The notes: a model not told the origin generated them from the letters alone. Counted from the stretch's first letter, positions 44,273-53,375 are shown. The stretch: 64,000 nt of DNA from BMS3BBIN04 sp964552465 (GCA_964552465.1 CAZKGR010000008.1:60537-124536), one strand, 5' to 3'. Numbers and translations are program-made.

Positions 44273-46000
44273 ATGCGTTCACAGAACTGGTTGCTTTTGA
44301 CGTTGCTCGTATTTGTTTTCGTCCTGCCATTAACAACCCAGGCTGCCGCGCCACCTCCCGAATGGGGAACCGACGGCATGGTCTCCAGCGCACATCCGCT
44401 TGCCACCGAAGCCGGCTGGGAGATCCTCAACAGTGGGGGTAACGCGATTGATGCCGCCCTCGCGGTCATATACACGCTCGACGTCGTCACCGGCTACAGC
44501 GAAGGACTGGGCGGTGGTGAGTTCTGGGTCATCCGCAACGGTGAGACGGGAGAGGTGATCTGCATCGACGGTCGCGAGGTCGCTCCCCTCGACGCGCATC
44601 GTGACATGTACATCGGTCTGGACAGCCTGGTTGTCCCCGGCCTTTCGGAAACCGGCATCCTCGCCGGTGGTGTGCCCGGATCTGTCGCCGCACGTGAAAT
44701 GGCACTGGACATGTTCGGCAGCGTGCCGCGCAAACGGATCATGCGTCGCGCCATCCAGCACGCGGACGAGGGATTCGTCATCAGCCCACGTGAGGCCGGT
44801 ACGCATGCCCTCTCCGCCCCGTACTTCAAGCTGTTCCCGACCAGCGCGGCGGTCATGCTGGACGAGGACTCGTTGACTACGCAGGTTGGCGGACGGTTCG
44901 TGCAGAAGGACCTGGCAAAGTCGTTACGTATGATCTCCAAAGACGGTGCAGACGCCTTTTACCACGGCGACATCGCGAAGGAGATCGTCCGCTTCATGGA
45001 AGCCAACGGCGGCCTGATCACGGAGAAAGACCTCGCGAACTACGAACCGACCATCCGTGAGCCGATCCAAGGTACGTATCGCGGTTATGACGTCTACTCC
45101 ATGCCGCCGCCGAGTTCGGGTGGGATACACCTCGTCCAGATGCTGAACATGCTCGAAGGTTGGAACCTGGAGCAGTTCGGCGCACGTTCGGTCAACTGGT
45201 ACCACCACCTCGCCGAAGTGATGGACCTCGCGTTCGCGGACCGCGCGCAGTTCCTCGGCGACCCGGCGTTTGTCAATGTCCCGACCGAAGGGCTGGTCTC
45301 GAAGGCGTACGCTGACTCGCTGCGTGGACGGGTTACGACCATCTACGACCGCCACCCGCGCGGTCCCGGCATCCCGCAGAACTACATGGACAATCCGCCG
45401 GACTCGTTGCTCAAGGAACGGCACACGTCGCACCTCAGTGTGGTCGATAAATGGGGCAACATGGTTGCGTTGACGACCACTGTAAACACGCACTTCGGTA
45501 GCAAGCTGATCCTCGGCGACACGGGCATCTTCCTCAACAACCAGATGGACGATTTCTCCGCGCAGCCGGGTGTGCCGAACTACTTCGGGCTGATCGGCAG
45601 CGAAGCGAACGCCATCGCGCCGGGTAAGAAGCCGCTGTCGAGCATGACGCCGACGATCATCGCCAAGGACGGGCAACCGTTCATGGCCGTCGGTGCGGCG
45701 GGCGGTCCGAAGATCATCACCGGGACGTTGCAGACGATCCTCAACGTGATCGACTTCGGGATGGACGTTCAGGACGCTGTCTCAGCGCCACGCATCCACC
45801 ACCAGTGGACGCCGGACTACCTGTATGTGTCGACCGAGATCGCGCCTGATGTCGTGCATCTACTGCGTCAGATGGGCCATCCTGCTGTCCATTACACGCC
45901 CGGCAGTTCGGTGCAGGCTGTCCATTTCGACGCTGAGACTGGCCTGTACTTCGGTGCCGCCGATCCGCGTGGAATAGGTCGTGCGTTGGGAGTGCGGTGA
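44273..46000 (+). CDS. ggt: Gamma-glutamyltransferase
   Basis: 575 residues from the ATG at 44273, which starts a signal peptide (LLLTLLVFVFVLPLTTQA); the upstream frame is not needed. The precursor is cut into two subunits at the nucleophile Thr385 in the segment RHTSHLSVVDKWGNMVALTT. The gamma-glutamyl-binding region includes GNAIDAALAVIYTLDVV and GLGGGEFWVIRNGE. The later MDDFSAQPGVPNYFGLIGS and KPLSSMTPTIIAKDG match the small subunit. The enzyme releases glutamate from glutathione and other gamma-glutamyl compounds in the periplasm. Codon use is GC-rich compared with its neighbours, but otherwise the gene looks typical. Confidence 0.96.
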   Translation: MRSQNWLLLTLLVFVFVLPLTTQAAAPPPEWGTDGMVSSAHPLATEAGWEILNSGGNAIDAALAVIYTLDVVTGYSEGLGGGEFWVIRNGETGEVICIDGREVAPLDAHRDMYIGLDSLVVPGLSETGILAGGVPGSVAAREMALDMFGSVPRKRIMRRAIQHADEGFVISPREAGTHALSAPYFKLFPTSAAVMLDEDSLTTQVGGRFVQKDLAKSLRMISKDGADAFYHGDIAKEIVRFMEANGGLITEKDLANYEPTIREPIQGTYRGYDVYSMPPPSSGGIHLVQMLNMLEGWNLEQFGARSVNWYHHLAEVMDLAFADRAQFLGDPAFVNVPTEGLVSKAYADSLRGRVTTIYDRHPRGPGIPQNYMDNPPDSLLKERHTSHLSVVDKWGNMVALTTTVNTHFGSKLILGDTGIFLNNQMDDFSAQPGVPNYFGLIGSEANAIAPGKKPLSSMTPTIIAKDGQPFMAVGAAGGPKIITGTLQTILNVIDFGMDVQDAVSAPRIHHQWTPDYLYVSTEIAPDVVHLLRQMGHPAVHYTPGSSVQAVHFDAETGLYFGAADPRGIGRALGVR

Positions 46001-46016
46001 AGCAGGTGTGAGGAAT

Positions 46017-46042
46017 GTAGCCCGGGTTCGTGAACCCGGGGT
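46017..46042. repeat. REP-like hairpin after ggt
   Basis: TGTAGCCCGGGTTC, GT, GAACCCGGGG. Same unit as 8064-8087; in both places it directly follows a stop codon and is followed by the GTCATCCTGA element. Confidence 0.75.
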
Positions 46043-46097
46043 GTGGGTGGAATCAGAAGCAAGATGCGAGAGACGAGACCCGAGAGATGTTGAGTGT

Positions 46098-46176
46098 GTC
46101 ATCCTGAGCGTAGCGAAGGATCTCTCGTTTTCTGTTGACGTTGAGCCCTGAGATTCTTCACTTCGTTCAGAATGAC
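46098..46176. repeat. GTCATCCTGA inverted-repeat element, short form
   Basis: Left end GTCATCCTGAGCGTAGCG and AAGGATCTCTCGTT; right end GAGATTCTTCACTTCG to TTCAGAATGAC. Interior about 20 bases, against about 60 in the copy at 8098-8234. Confidence 0.75.
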
Positions 46177-46279
46177 CCATCATACTCGTTATCTTGATCA
46201 ATGTGACAACCATCACATATTTGTTTGTAACATATCCTGAACTATTGCTGGGTTCAGACTACTAACGGGGGGAAGAAAG

Positions 46280-47556
46280 ATGAAACATATAGCTGCTGTT
46301 ATGTGCTTGGGTATTGTTTTGATGTTTATCGCCATCCCATCCATCGCTCAGCCACCCGATACATTGTGGACCCAGACTTTCGGAGGGACTGGTTGGGACG
46401 AAGGCAAAAGCGTTCAACAGACTACTGACGGCAGATATGTCATTGCTGGAATCACTTCCTCTTTCGGCGCTGGTGGTTACGATGCATGGTTGATCAAGGT
46501 AGATCCCGATGGAAATGAAGTATGGTCGCAAGCTTTCGGGGGAACTGAAGATGATTATGGTCGTGGCGTTCAGCAGACTTCTGACGGCGGGTATATCATC
46601 ACGGGAACCACTTGGTCTTTCGGCGCGGGTGCAGAGGATGTATGGCTGATTAAGACAGATCTCGAAGGAAATGAAATGTGGACACAGACTTTTGGTGGAA
46701 CTAATGATGATTCTGGCGATACCGTTCAGCAGACTTCTGACGGCGGGTATATCATTGCGGGAACCACTGAATCTTTCGGCGCTGGTGAAAATGATGTATG
46801 GTTGATCAAGANNNNNNNNNNNNNNNNNNNNNNNNNNNNNNNNNNNNNNNNNNNNNNNNNNNNNNNNNNNNNNNNNNNNNNNNNNNNNNNNNNNNNNNNN
46901 NNNNNNNNNNNGATGTATGGTTGATCAAGACAGATTCCGATGGAAATGAGCTGTGGTCACAGACTTTCGGAGGAGTTGATTATGATAGGGGCTGGTGTGG
47001 TCAACAGACCACTGACGGTGGGTATATCATCACGGGAGACACAAAATCTTTCGGCGCGGGTTTGTCGGACGTTTGGCTGATTAAGACAGATTCCAATGGA
47101 AATGAAATGTGGTCGCAGACTTTCGGAGGAACAGATTCTGATCGTGGCTATTGCGTACAGCAGAACAATGACGACGGATATATCATCGCAGGATCTACTA
47201 CCTCGTTTGGTGCTGGTTCTGCCGACGTATGGCTGATTCGTCTGGCAGCCGATGGAACTGAAGTGATCGAAGACATGACATCAATTCCGACGGATTATGT
47301 ACTGGAAGAAGTATATCCCAACCCGTTCAACCCGACGACGACCATCTCCATTTCCTTACCTGCACCTTCGGATCTGAATCTCCGTGTGTTCAACGCAGCC
47401 GGTCAGGAGGTCGCAGTTCTGGCGGACGGTCGATTCGCTCTGGGGCAGCAGCGGTTCACGTTTGATGCGACGGGTTTGTCCACGGGCATCTATTTCGTTC
47501 AAGCGATTGTGCCGGGCGAGATGAACGAGATGCGGAAGGTTGTTTATTTGAAGTAA
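46280..47556 (+). CDS. Secreted tandem-repeat protein with C-terminal sorting domain (spans N gap)
   Basis: A signal peptide (AVMCLGIVLMFIAIPSIAQ) is followed by 52-residue repeats of the form QTFGGTxxDxGxxVQQTxDG, GYIIxGTTxSFGAG and DVWLIKTDxxGNE. Each gives about four beta strands; a propeller is likely. The gap 46812-46911 is a placeholder of exactly 100 N, so the frame shifts at it in the raw sequence. The true gene is continuous. The last 85 residues begin with VYPNPFNPTTTISIS and end VVYLK, a Por-type or FlgD-like sorting domain. At least five repeats are visible. Function unknown; surface display is expected. Confidence 0.85.
46812..46911. other. Assembly gap of 100 N inside the repeat gene
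   Basis: 100 ambiguous bases. Both flanks carry the same 19 bases, GATGTATGGTTGATCAAGA (46793-46811 and 46912-46930). This is a sign that two contig ends overlap or that whole repeat units are missing. Confidence 0.95.
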
Positions 47557-47559
47557 AGC

Positions 47560-47710
47560 AGTCCTGAGTCTTGAGTCCTCAGTCCTGAGAAAAGACAGGA
47601 ACAAACCGGCTGTAGGCTGTAGACTGTAGACTGTAGACTGTGGACTGGGGACTGTGGGCTGAATGAACAACCCAACAATACCCTGTTAGCGAGCTAACAG
47701 GGGCATGTTC
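47560..47710. repeat. Short tandem runs and a CCCAACA hairpin
   Basis: Runs of GTCCTGAGTCTTGAGTCC (47563-47588) and GTAGACT units (47613-47642) follow the repeat-protein gene. The hairpin ACAACCCAACAATA, CCCTGTTAGC, GA, GCTAACAGGG, GCAT (47667-47706) shares its flanks with 57158-57198 while its stem differs. Confidence 0.65.
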
Positions 47711-47750
47711 TACTTTCGACTTTGCACTTGGTACTTCGTACTTTCCCACC

Positions 47751-50225
47751 ATGTCCGTCCGATATGATTCCAACAACGACACGCTACGTCTTTCAGTCAC
47801 TGACCTCGTCCGTGAACGGCGGGGGATCTCTGCCGCGTCCGCAGGGCCGCAACGTGCCACGCTCGGCCAGCAGGCACACGTCATGCATGCTGAACGGCGT
47901 GCGTCCACGATTGACAGTTACAAGCCTGAACAGTCCGTGGCGTTGGAATTACAAGTCGATGGCGCGACGGTCTACCTGAACGGCCGCATGGACGGTGTGT
48001 GGGTCGAGGACGGCCTGACTGTGATCGAAGAGGTCAAGCTGAAGCCGCTCGGTCCGGACGATCTCCCCATACCCGGCGACCACAAGCAACTGCTGCTGTA
48101 CCTGTGGATGTGGCGCGCGGTACATCCTGAAGAACACGACCCACGAGGTATCCTGACATACCTCGACCTTATGACCCGCGAACAAGCCGACTATCCCGTG
48201 ACCAGCACCATCCATCAGTTGGACGATTTGCATGTTGAAACGCATCAACGCCTGACCGCGATCCTGCGATACGAACGGGCGGAGGCGGAACGTCTGACGG
48301 AACGGCGGAAGCATGCGGATGACTTGAGGTGGCCGTACCCGGAGCGGCGACCGTTACAGGCCGAGATGGAAGAAGCGGTGACGGATGCGTTAACGAGCAA
48401 ACGCAATCTGTTACTCGAAGCTCCGACGGGTTCGGGTAAAACGGCACCGGTGATGTTGGCAGCGTACAGGGAGTGTGTGCGGAATGGGTGGCGGCTGGCG
48501 TTCGCGACGTCGCGTACATCGCAGCAGGCAGATCGGGTGGCGTTTGTTGAGATGATGAACGAGGATGGCCCGGGGAATCGGATTCCGCAGGGGGACGTCG
48601 CCCGGGTTTCACAGGACGTTGACAAACACCATGACACCCGGGTAACACCCCGCGATGCGGGGATGATTACCCGGGCCACCCATCCGCATAACCGGCTTGC
48701 AGTTCACAGTCGTGTTGTCCTGCTCGGTTCGCAGGAACGGATCGGTGCAGCTCCTCCAGGTGAGCGTCGCGAAGGCGAGATCGACCGTTACGATGCCCCG
48801 GCTTGGTTCCAGGAACGGCTGGACGATCCTCGTCCGATCGCACCTCCCGAAATCATCGAGCTGGCTGCCGAGCATGAGATCGATCCGGGGACGGTGCAGA
48901 TTGCGTTTACTCGTGAGGCGGATGTCCTGATCGGTGACATCAACATGTTCTTTGGGCGCGGGAACCGTTATGCGGGCTGGTTCGATGCCAGTAAATATGC
49001 ACGACCGACTGTACTGCTGGTCGATGAGGCGCACAACCTGCCCGATCGTATCCGCAATCAGCTCACGGGTCGGATCAAGATGTCTGAGATCGCAGATGTC
49101 GCGGATGATGCAGATTTCCAGGGACGACCGTGGGCGGATGAATTGGTCAGTGTGCTGAACACACTCGCCGAAGAGCTTGGTCGGCGGATCGAGGATTTAT
49201 CCGAACGCGAGGTCTCACATGAACGCATCGATCCAGACGATCCTGACTTCCTGCCAGCTCTGCAACGTCTGATGGTGCTCGGACCGACGATGCTTGCAGC
49301 GGGTGTGAATCACGAGTTGCGTGCGAAGCTGCGGGCGATGCTGAACGCGTGCTCGGCGGCATTAGACCCTAAAGCGTACGCGGCGTATGTCGAGGCTATG
49401 AGTGGTACGGCGCACTGGGAGTTGATGGACACGGCATACATGCTGCGCCCGGTGTGGACGAACTGCCGGTCGGCTGTCCTGTTTTCGGCGACGCTATCGC
49501 CCCTCGCACTGACGATGAAGACCTGTGGCCTGCCGGTGGAACACACGGACCACCTGAGTCTGATCACGCCAGTTGACCCGTCACATCGGTTGATGATCCG
49601 ATATACCGGTTTGCGGACGACCTACCGTCAACGTGAGGAGACACTGCCAGAGTTGTGCGAGCTGCTGGTCAATGCGGCCCGCCAGATGGATGGCGCGTGG
49701 TTGGTGTTCTTCCCATCGCGGGCGTATCTCGAGCAGGCACGTGCGCAGCTCAGCTTTCACCCGGTGTCGGTTACGGTGCTGCAAGCGGGATTAACCCCCG
49801 CGATGATGCGCTTCCTCGACCGCGAAACGGGTCCGCGTTTGCACCTGGCGGTGCTCGGCGGGAAGTACGCTGAGGGATTCGATCCGCCGAAGGGATTGTA
49901 TGCCGGGGCGGCGGTGGTATCGTTGGGGATTCCACCTCCGAATGCACGTGACGAACTGTTGAGCCTGTTTGAGTCCCAAGGCGAGGAGACTGTCGTCTCG
50001 CCGTACCTCGTGCAGGGTGTGCGGAAGGTTCGTCAGGCTGGCGGACGGCTGTTCAGGTCGCCGGATCAGTCGGGTGTGTTGCTGCTGATTGATCATCGTT
50101 ACGAACAACCCGTGATAGAGGAGATGCTGGGTGAGGATTGGCTCGGCAGCGAAATCATTGCGAATCCCGAAGTTTTGCAGGACCGGCTGGTACATTGGAC
50201 ACAAGAGCGTAGTAGCGGCGTGTAA
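47751..50225 (+). CDS. PD-(D/E)XK nuclease-XPD/DinG-like helicase fusion
   Basis: 824 residues. The N-terminal domain has the Cas4/RecB-type nuclease layout: Asp81 in NGRMDGVW, Glu94 and Lys96 in VIEEVKLK, and Gln113-x3-Tyr117 in KQLLLYLW. The superfamily 2 helicase core follows: Walker A EAPTGSGKT (Lys230), motif Ia FATSRTSQ, DEAH box VDEAHNL (425-428), motif III FSATLSP and a motif VI region RQAGGRLFRSPD. The only cysteine between Walker A and DEAH is Cys242, so the iron-sulfur cluster of most XPD-type helicases is absent. Residues about 272-311 are encoded by two inserted REP hairpins. Role: probably DNA repair or processing of branched DNA. Confidence 0.88.
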   Translation: MSVRYDSNNDTLRLSVTDLVRERRGISAASAGPQRATLGQQAHVMHAERRASTIDSYKPEQSVALELQVDGATVYLNGRMDGVWVEDGLTVIEEVKLKPLGPDDLPIPGDHKQLLLYLWMWRAVHPEEHDPRGILTYLDLMTREQADYPVTSTIHQLDDLHVETHQRLTAILRYERAEAERLTERRKHADDLRWPYPERRPLQAEMEEAVTDALTSKRNLLLEAPTGSGKTAPVMLAAYRECVRNGWRLAFATSRTSQQADRVAFVEMMNEDGPGNRIPQGDVARVSQDVDKHHDTRVTPRDAGMITRATHPHNRLAVHSRVVLLGSQERIGAAPPGERREGEIDRYDAPAWFQERLDDPRPIAPPEIIELAAEHEIDPGTVQIAFTREADVLIGDINMFFGRGNRYAGWFDASKYARPTVLLVDEAHNLPDRIRNQLTGRIKMSEIADVADDADFQGRPWADELVSVLNTLAEELGRRIEDLSEREVSHERIDPDDPDFLPALQRLMVLGPTMLAAGVNHELRAKLRAMLNACSAALDPKAYAAYVEAMSGTAHWELMDTAYMLRPVWTNCRSAVLFSATLSPLALTMKTCGLPVEHTDHLSLITPVDPSHRLMIRYTGLRTTYRQREETLPELCELLVNAARQMDGAWLVFFPSRAYLEQARAQLSFHPVSVTVLQAGLTPAMMRFLDRETGPRLHLAVLGGKYAEGFDPPKGLYAGAAVVSLGIPPPNARDELLSLFESQGEETVVSPYLVQGVRKVRQAGGRLFRSPDQSGVLLLIDHRYEQPVIEEMLGEDWLGSEIIANPEVLQDRLVHWTQERSSGV
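48563..48682. repeat. Inverted pair of REP hairpins inside the helicase gene
   Basis: Left unit GGATGGCCCGGGGAATC to CGCCCGGGTTTCA (48563-48611). Right unit ACACCCGGGTAACA, CCCCGC, GAT, GCGGGG, TTACCCGGGCCACCC (48634-48681). The right unit is a perfect nested hairpin; the left one has lost pairing in its inner part. The reading frame stays open through both. The pair has the same order and orientation as the units at 54399-54451 and 54486-54535 beside the RAYT gene. Confidence 0.9.
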
Positions 50226-50354
50226 CGGGTGTCTCGGTCTGTCAAACTGAGCTGCCCCGTGGCACAGGGCGAAGTGGAAGTGTACCTTCCACAATGTGTC
50301 CGGGGGAGTTTGTACCCTCAACAGAGATCAATAATTGTGACAGGGGTCGCGGCG

Positions 50355-50771
50355 ATGGAGCATCGCGAAGATTCAGGATCAGTGGACGATTCGCAACACA
50401 GCGATTCGATGCCGGACGATCATGCGGATGACAGCCAAGCGTTGAGTGGGAAGGTGAAACGTACGGCCAGCCGTGTTGCCGAGGGTGTCTCCAGCGTAGT
50501 CAAGCAGGCGTTGGTCGCGCGTGATCACGTGTTGATGGTACGGATCAATGACGAAGCGTTGAACCGGATCAACGATCTGAAAGATGCGGGCTTGTTCCGT
50601 AGTCGTTCGGAAGCGGCGGCCTATTTAATCGCTGAAGGGATCGAAGCCAAGCACGAACTGTTTGATCGGATCGGGGAACGGATCCTTCAGATTCAAAACA
50701 TCAAAGATGAACTCCGCACCCTGGCCGGGGAAGCGGGAGTGGAAGCATCATCCGAAACGGATGACCAGTAG
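50355..50771 (+). CDS. Ribbon-helix-helix-like protein with acidic N-terminus
   Basis: 138 residues from the ATG at 50355; an open frame extends upstream to the helicase stop, so a GTG at 50337 is also possible. Residues about 12-40 are acidic and likely disordered. A helix follows (KVKRTASRVAEGVSSVVKQA). Next is the pattern VLMVRINDEALNRINDLKDA plus GLFRSRSEAAAYLIAEGI, which fits a beta strand and two helices of a ribbon-helix-helix or related DNA-binding unit. A C-terminal helix (LFDRIGERILQIQNIKDELR) completes it. It lies 129 bases after the helicase. A partner role is possible, not shown. Confidence 0.7.
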   Translation: MEHREDSGSVDDSQHSDSMPDDHADDSQALSGKVKRTASRVAEGVSSVVKQALVARDHVLMVRINDEALNRINDLKDAGLFRSRSEAAAYLIAEGIEAKHELFDRIGERILQIQNIKDELRTLAGEAGVEASSETDDQ

Positions 50772-50807
50772 ACAGCGGGGAAGGCTGCACACCAGGAGTG
50801 GTAAACG

Positions 50808-51815
50808 ATGAAACGAGTGAGTGTAGCGTTAGTGACGGCAGCTCTGATGGTATCTGTAGTGTTGATTTCGGCGTGCTCGATTAACGAGAGTCCGGTGGAG
50901 GAACTAGGCGCTGTTTATGTTTCAGTGATGGATACGAGTCTGGCAATTGTGCTGGAGGACAGTCAGGTTTTAGTCAATGACGTTCCTCGAGCTCAGAATG
51001 CACCGGCAGTAATTGATCGCATTCCTGCTGGCGAGGTTGAGGTGACAGTTCGTCCCGGGCTGCTGTATCCACCTCGGACTCAGACCGTGACAGTCATTCC
51101 GCCCGAAACCTCGGAAGTTAGTTTCCTCTATTCTGCTGCGGACCTGATCTCGACAGTAACGATCAACTCTAACACAGCAGATGCAGTTATTGTGATTGAT
51201 GAGATGTTGCAGCCGGACCTGGTGGTCGGCGAACCATTTGAGATTGCAGCCGGTTTGCACACGATATCATTGTACAAGGATAGCCACATCACCCTCGCGC
51301 CATCGTTATTCAGCCAAGAGCTGATCGGGTCAGAAGAGTACGAATTCACTCTGGATCTCGAACAGGTGGAATATGGGAATGTTACGGGTGAGCTATTCCC
51401 CGACTTTACCTTCGATAATGATTGGGGTGGCGAGAACACTTTAGGTCAATATCGCGGTCAGGTGGTGCTGGTGACCTTCTGGTTCTCTACGTGCACTCCG
51501 TGCCGTGAAGAGTTCCCTGTTATCGAACAGGTATTCCAGGAACGGGCGGTCGAGGGTTTCCGGGTTCTGGGTGTAAACAATGGCCAGACAAATGATGGCC
51601 AGGAAGAATTTGAAGCAATCCGACAGGACTTGGACCTTAGTTTTCCCCTGCTTTTCAACGGTTACGGCCCAGCATGGATTTGGCAGGATCTGGAACTCAT
51701 CGGTGCGCCAACGAACTTCATTCTAAGTCCCAGTGGTTTGATTCACGCTCGTCTTGACCGGAAAACGGATTATGAGGAATTGAACGGGCTGATTGACGAG
51801 GCGTTCGGCGGTTAG
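50808..51815 (+). CDS. Lipoprotein with PEGA-like region and TlpA-type thioredoxin domain
   Basis: 335 residues. Signal peptide with lipobox LISAC (Cys23). Beta-rich N-terminal parts (about 35-110 and 115-185) resemble PEGA units (VVGEPFEIAAGLHTISLYKD). The redoxin domain (about 200-335) has the active pair Cys229-Thr-Pro-Cys232 in WFSTCTPCREEFP and the cis-Pro region LIGAPTNFILSPSG. TlpA/ResA-type proteins reduce disulfides outside the inner membrane, including those of apocytochromes c. The cytochrome assembly genes are far away at 5.5-8 kb. The start ATG follows a GGAGTGGTAAACG ribosome site. Confidence 0.9.
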   Translation: MKRVSVALVTAALMVSVVLISACSINESPVEELGAVYVSVMDTSLAIVLEDSQVLVNDVPRAQNAPAVIDRIPAGEVEVTVRPGLLYPPRTQTVTVIPPETSEVSFLYSAADLISTVTINSNTADAVIVIDEMLQPDLVVGEPFEIAAGLHTISLYKDSHITLAPSLFSQELIGSEEYEFTLDLEQVEYGNVTGELFPDFTFDNDWGGENTLGQYRGQVVLVTFWFSTCTPCREEFPVIEQVFQERAVEGFRVLGVNNGQTNDGQEEFEAIRQDLDLSFPLLFNGYGPAWIWQDLELIGAPTNFILSPSGLIHARLDRKTDYEELNGLIDEAFGG

Positions 51816-51872
51816 TAACACCCCGCTTATCGTCCTGGATGATGTGTTGGGATCATGATTAAGTATTGATAT

Positions 51873-52042
51873 GGGTGGCCCGACTTGGACTCTGCCAGGT
51901 CGGGTTTCCTGTTGTTTGTTTTCTGATAGTGACCGTGCAAGCAATATCTTCAAATCCAAGAGATCCGTCAGGATGACTGCAAGGGCAACGTCAAACGAGA
52001 GATCCTTGCAGAAACGTTCAGGATGACATCAGGGGCCACCCG
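51873..52042. repeat. Composite repeat bounded by GGGTGGCC and its inverse
   Basis: Begins with GGGTGGCCCGACTTGG, loop, CCAGGTCGGGTTTCC (51873-51906). It then contains two fragments of the GTCATCCTGA unit (near 51961-51975 and 51994-52027) and ends in GGGGCCACCC (52033-52042). Length about 170 bases, without a gene. Confidence 0.75.
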
Positions 52043-52064
52043 TCCCTTCCCATGAGGAATAAGC

Positions 52065-53375
52065 GTGTTAAGAACCCGTCGTGCCAGCGGACGTGAAGTT
52101 TTGTCGTGGGGTCTGTATGACTTCGCGAACTCGGCGTTTGCGACAACGATTCTCGCGGTGATCTTCAGCCGCTATTACGCCGGTGTTGTCGCCGGTGGAG
52201 AAGCGGGCGTGGCGGTGTCGTTCTTCGGGCAGAGCTACCAGGTGCCCGGCGCGACGATGTTCACGTGGATGGTAACGATCTCGATGCTGCTGGTCGCGTT
52301 TTCCGCACCGTTGCTTGGCGCATGGGCGGACGCACGCGCGGCAAAGAAACGCTTCCTCGGCGTGTATCTGGTTGTCGGTATCCTCGCAACAGCGATGCTT
52401 GCCTTTGCGGACGAAGGCGAATGGCTGAGCGCGGGGCTGTGGTTCGTGCTTGCGAACTTCGCGTTCGCCGGCGGCAATGTCTTCTACAACGCGTTCCTCA
52501 ACGAACTCGCCGACCCGGACGAGATGGGCCGTGTATCAGGATTCGGCTGGGGGATAGGTTACCTCGGCGGCGGCTTGCTGCTGATCATCAACCTGCTGAT
52601 GCTCGAAGCGCCGCACCTGTTCGGACTGAATGAAGGCGACCTGACAGTTCAGCACACGTTCATAAGTGTGGCGATCTGGTGGGGACTGTTTTCGATCCCG
52701 TTCTTCCTCAACGTGAAGGAGCGGGCGGTTGCGACAACCACACGTGCACTCGATGGCATGCGCGACTCGGTTCGACGGTTGCGGACGACGTTCGGCGAGA
52801 TCCGTGAGCACAAGCAACTGTGGAAGTTCCTGCTCGCCTACCTGTTCTTCAACGACGGCATCGAGACTGTCATCCTGATGGCGGCGATCTTCGGCAACCA
52901 GGAGCTGGGGATGGACCAGGGGCTGCTGGTCATCTACTTCCTGGTCATCCAGTTCACGGCGTTCGGGGGATCACTGCTCTTCGGACGGATATCGGGACGG
53001 ATCGGCGTCAAACCGGCCTTGATGACAACGTTGATCGTGTGGTGCGTGGTCGTGACGGCTGCATTCGCCATCGGCTGGACGGGCTTCGCGATAACGGAGT
53101 ATTTCGTGCTCGGAGTTGTCGCCGGGCTGGTCATGGGCGCGTCCCAGTCGCTTGCCCGCACGATGCAGGGTTTGTTCACGCCGCCGGAACGTGAGGCTGA
53201 ATTCTACGGTTTCTTCGCGATCTCGGGACGGTTCGCGTCCGTGTTGGGACCCTTGACATTCGGCATGATTGTCGCGATCACGGGGTCGCTACGTTTGGCG
53301 ATTCTGTCGGTGATTGTGTTCTTCGTGATTGGGTTGGTGTTGCTCGCACGTGTGCGGATGCCTGCAGCCCGGTAG
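52065..53375 (+). CDS. MFS transporter, UMF1/Atg22-like
   Basis: 436 residues from GTG 52065, five bases after GAGGAAT. About 12 membrane helices. The first helix carries the UMF1 signature SWGLYDFANSAFATTILAVI, shared with the yeast Atg22 vacuolar effluxer. Other typical parts are PLLGAWADARAAKKRFLGVY and the loop VSGFGWGIGYLGGGLLLIIN. The motif FGRISGRIGVKPAL lies in the second half. UMF1 members are thought to move amino acids or similar small molecules. Substrate unknown. The gene stands between composite REP elements on both sides. Confidence 0.92.
   Translation: MLRTRRASGREVLSWGLYDFANSAFATTILAVIFSRYYAGVVAGGEAGVAVSFFGQSYQVPGATMFTWMVTISMLLVAFSAPLLGAWADARAAKKRFLGVYLVVGILATAMLAFADEGEWLSAGLWFVLANFAFAGGNVFYNAFLNELADPDEMGRVSGFGWGIGYLGGGLLLIINLLMLEAPHLFGLNEGDLTVQHTFISVAIWWGLFSIPFFLNVKERAVATTTRALDGMRDSVRRLRTTFGEIREHKQLWKFLLAYLFFNDGIETVILMAAIFGNQELGMDQGLLVIYFLVIQFTAFGGSLLFGRISGRIGVKPALMTTLIVWCVVVTAAFAIGWTGFAITEYFVLGVVAGLVMGASQSLARTMQGLFTPPEREAEFYGFFAISGRFASVLGPLTFGMIVAITGSLRLAILSVIVFFVIGLVLLARVRMPAAR

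Noticed and set aside
46798..47556. Second half of the repeat protein as a separate gene
   Set aside because: The apparent new frame is created by the 100-N placeholder; the repeat unit and flanking sequence show one gene.
47563..47650. CRISPR array
   Set aside because: The short units (about 7-10 bases) are degenerate tandem runs without spacers, and no cas genes are present.
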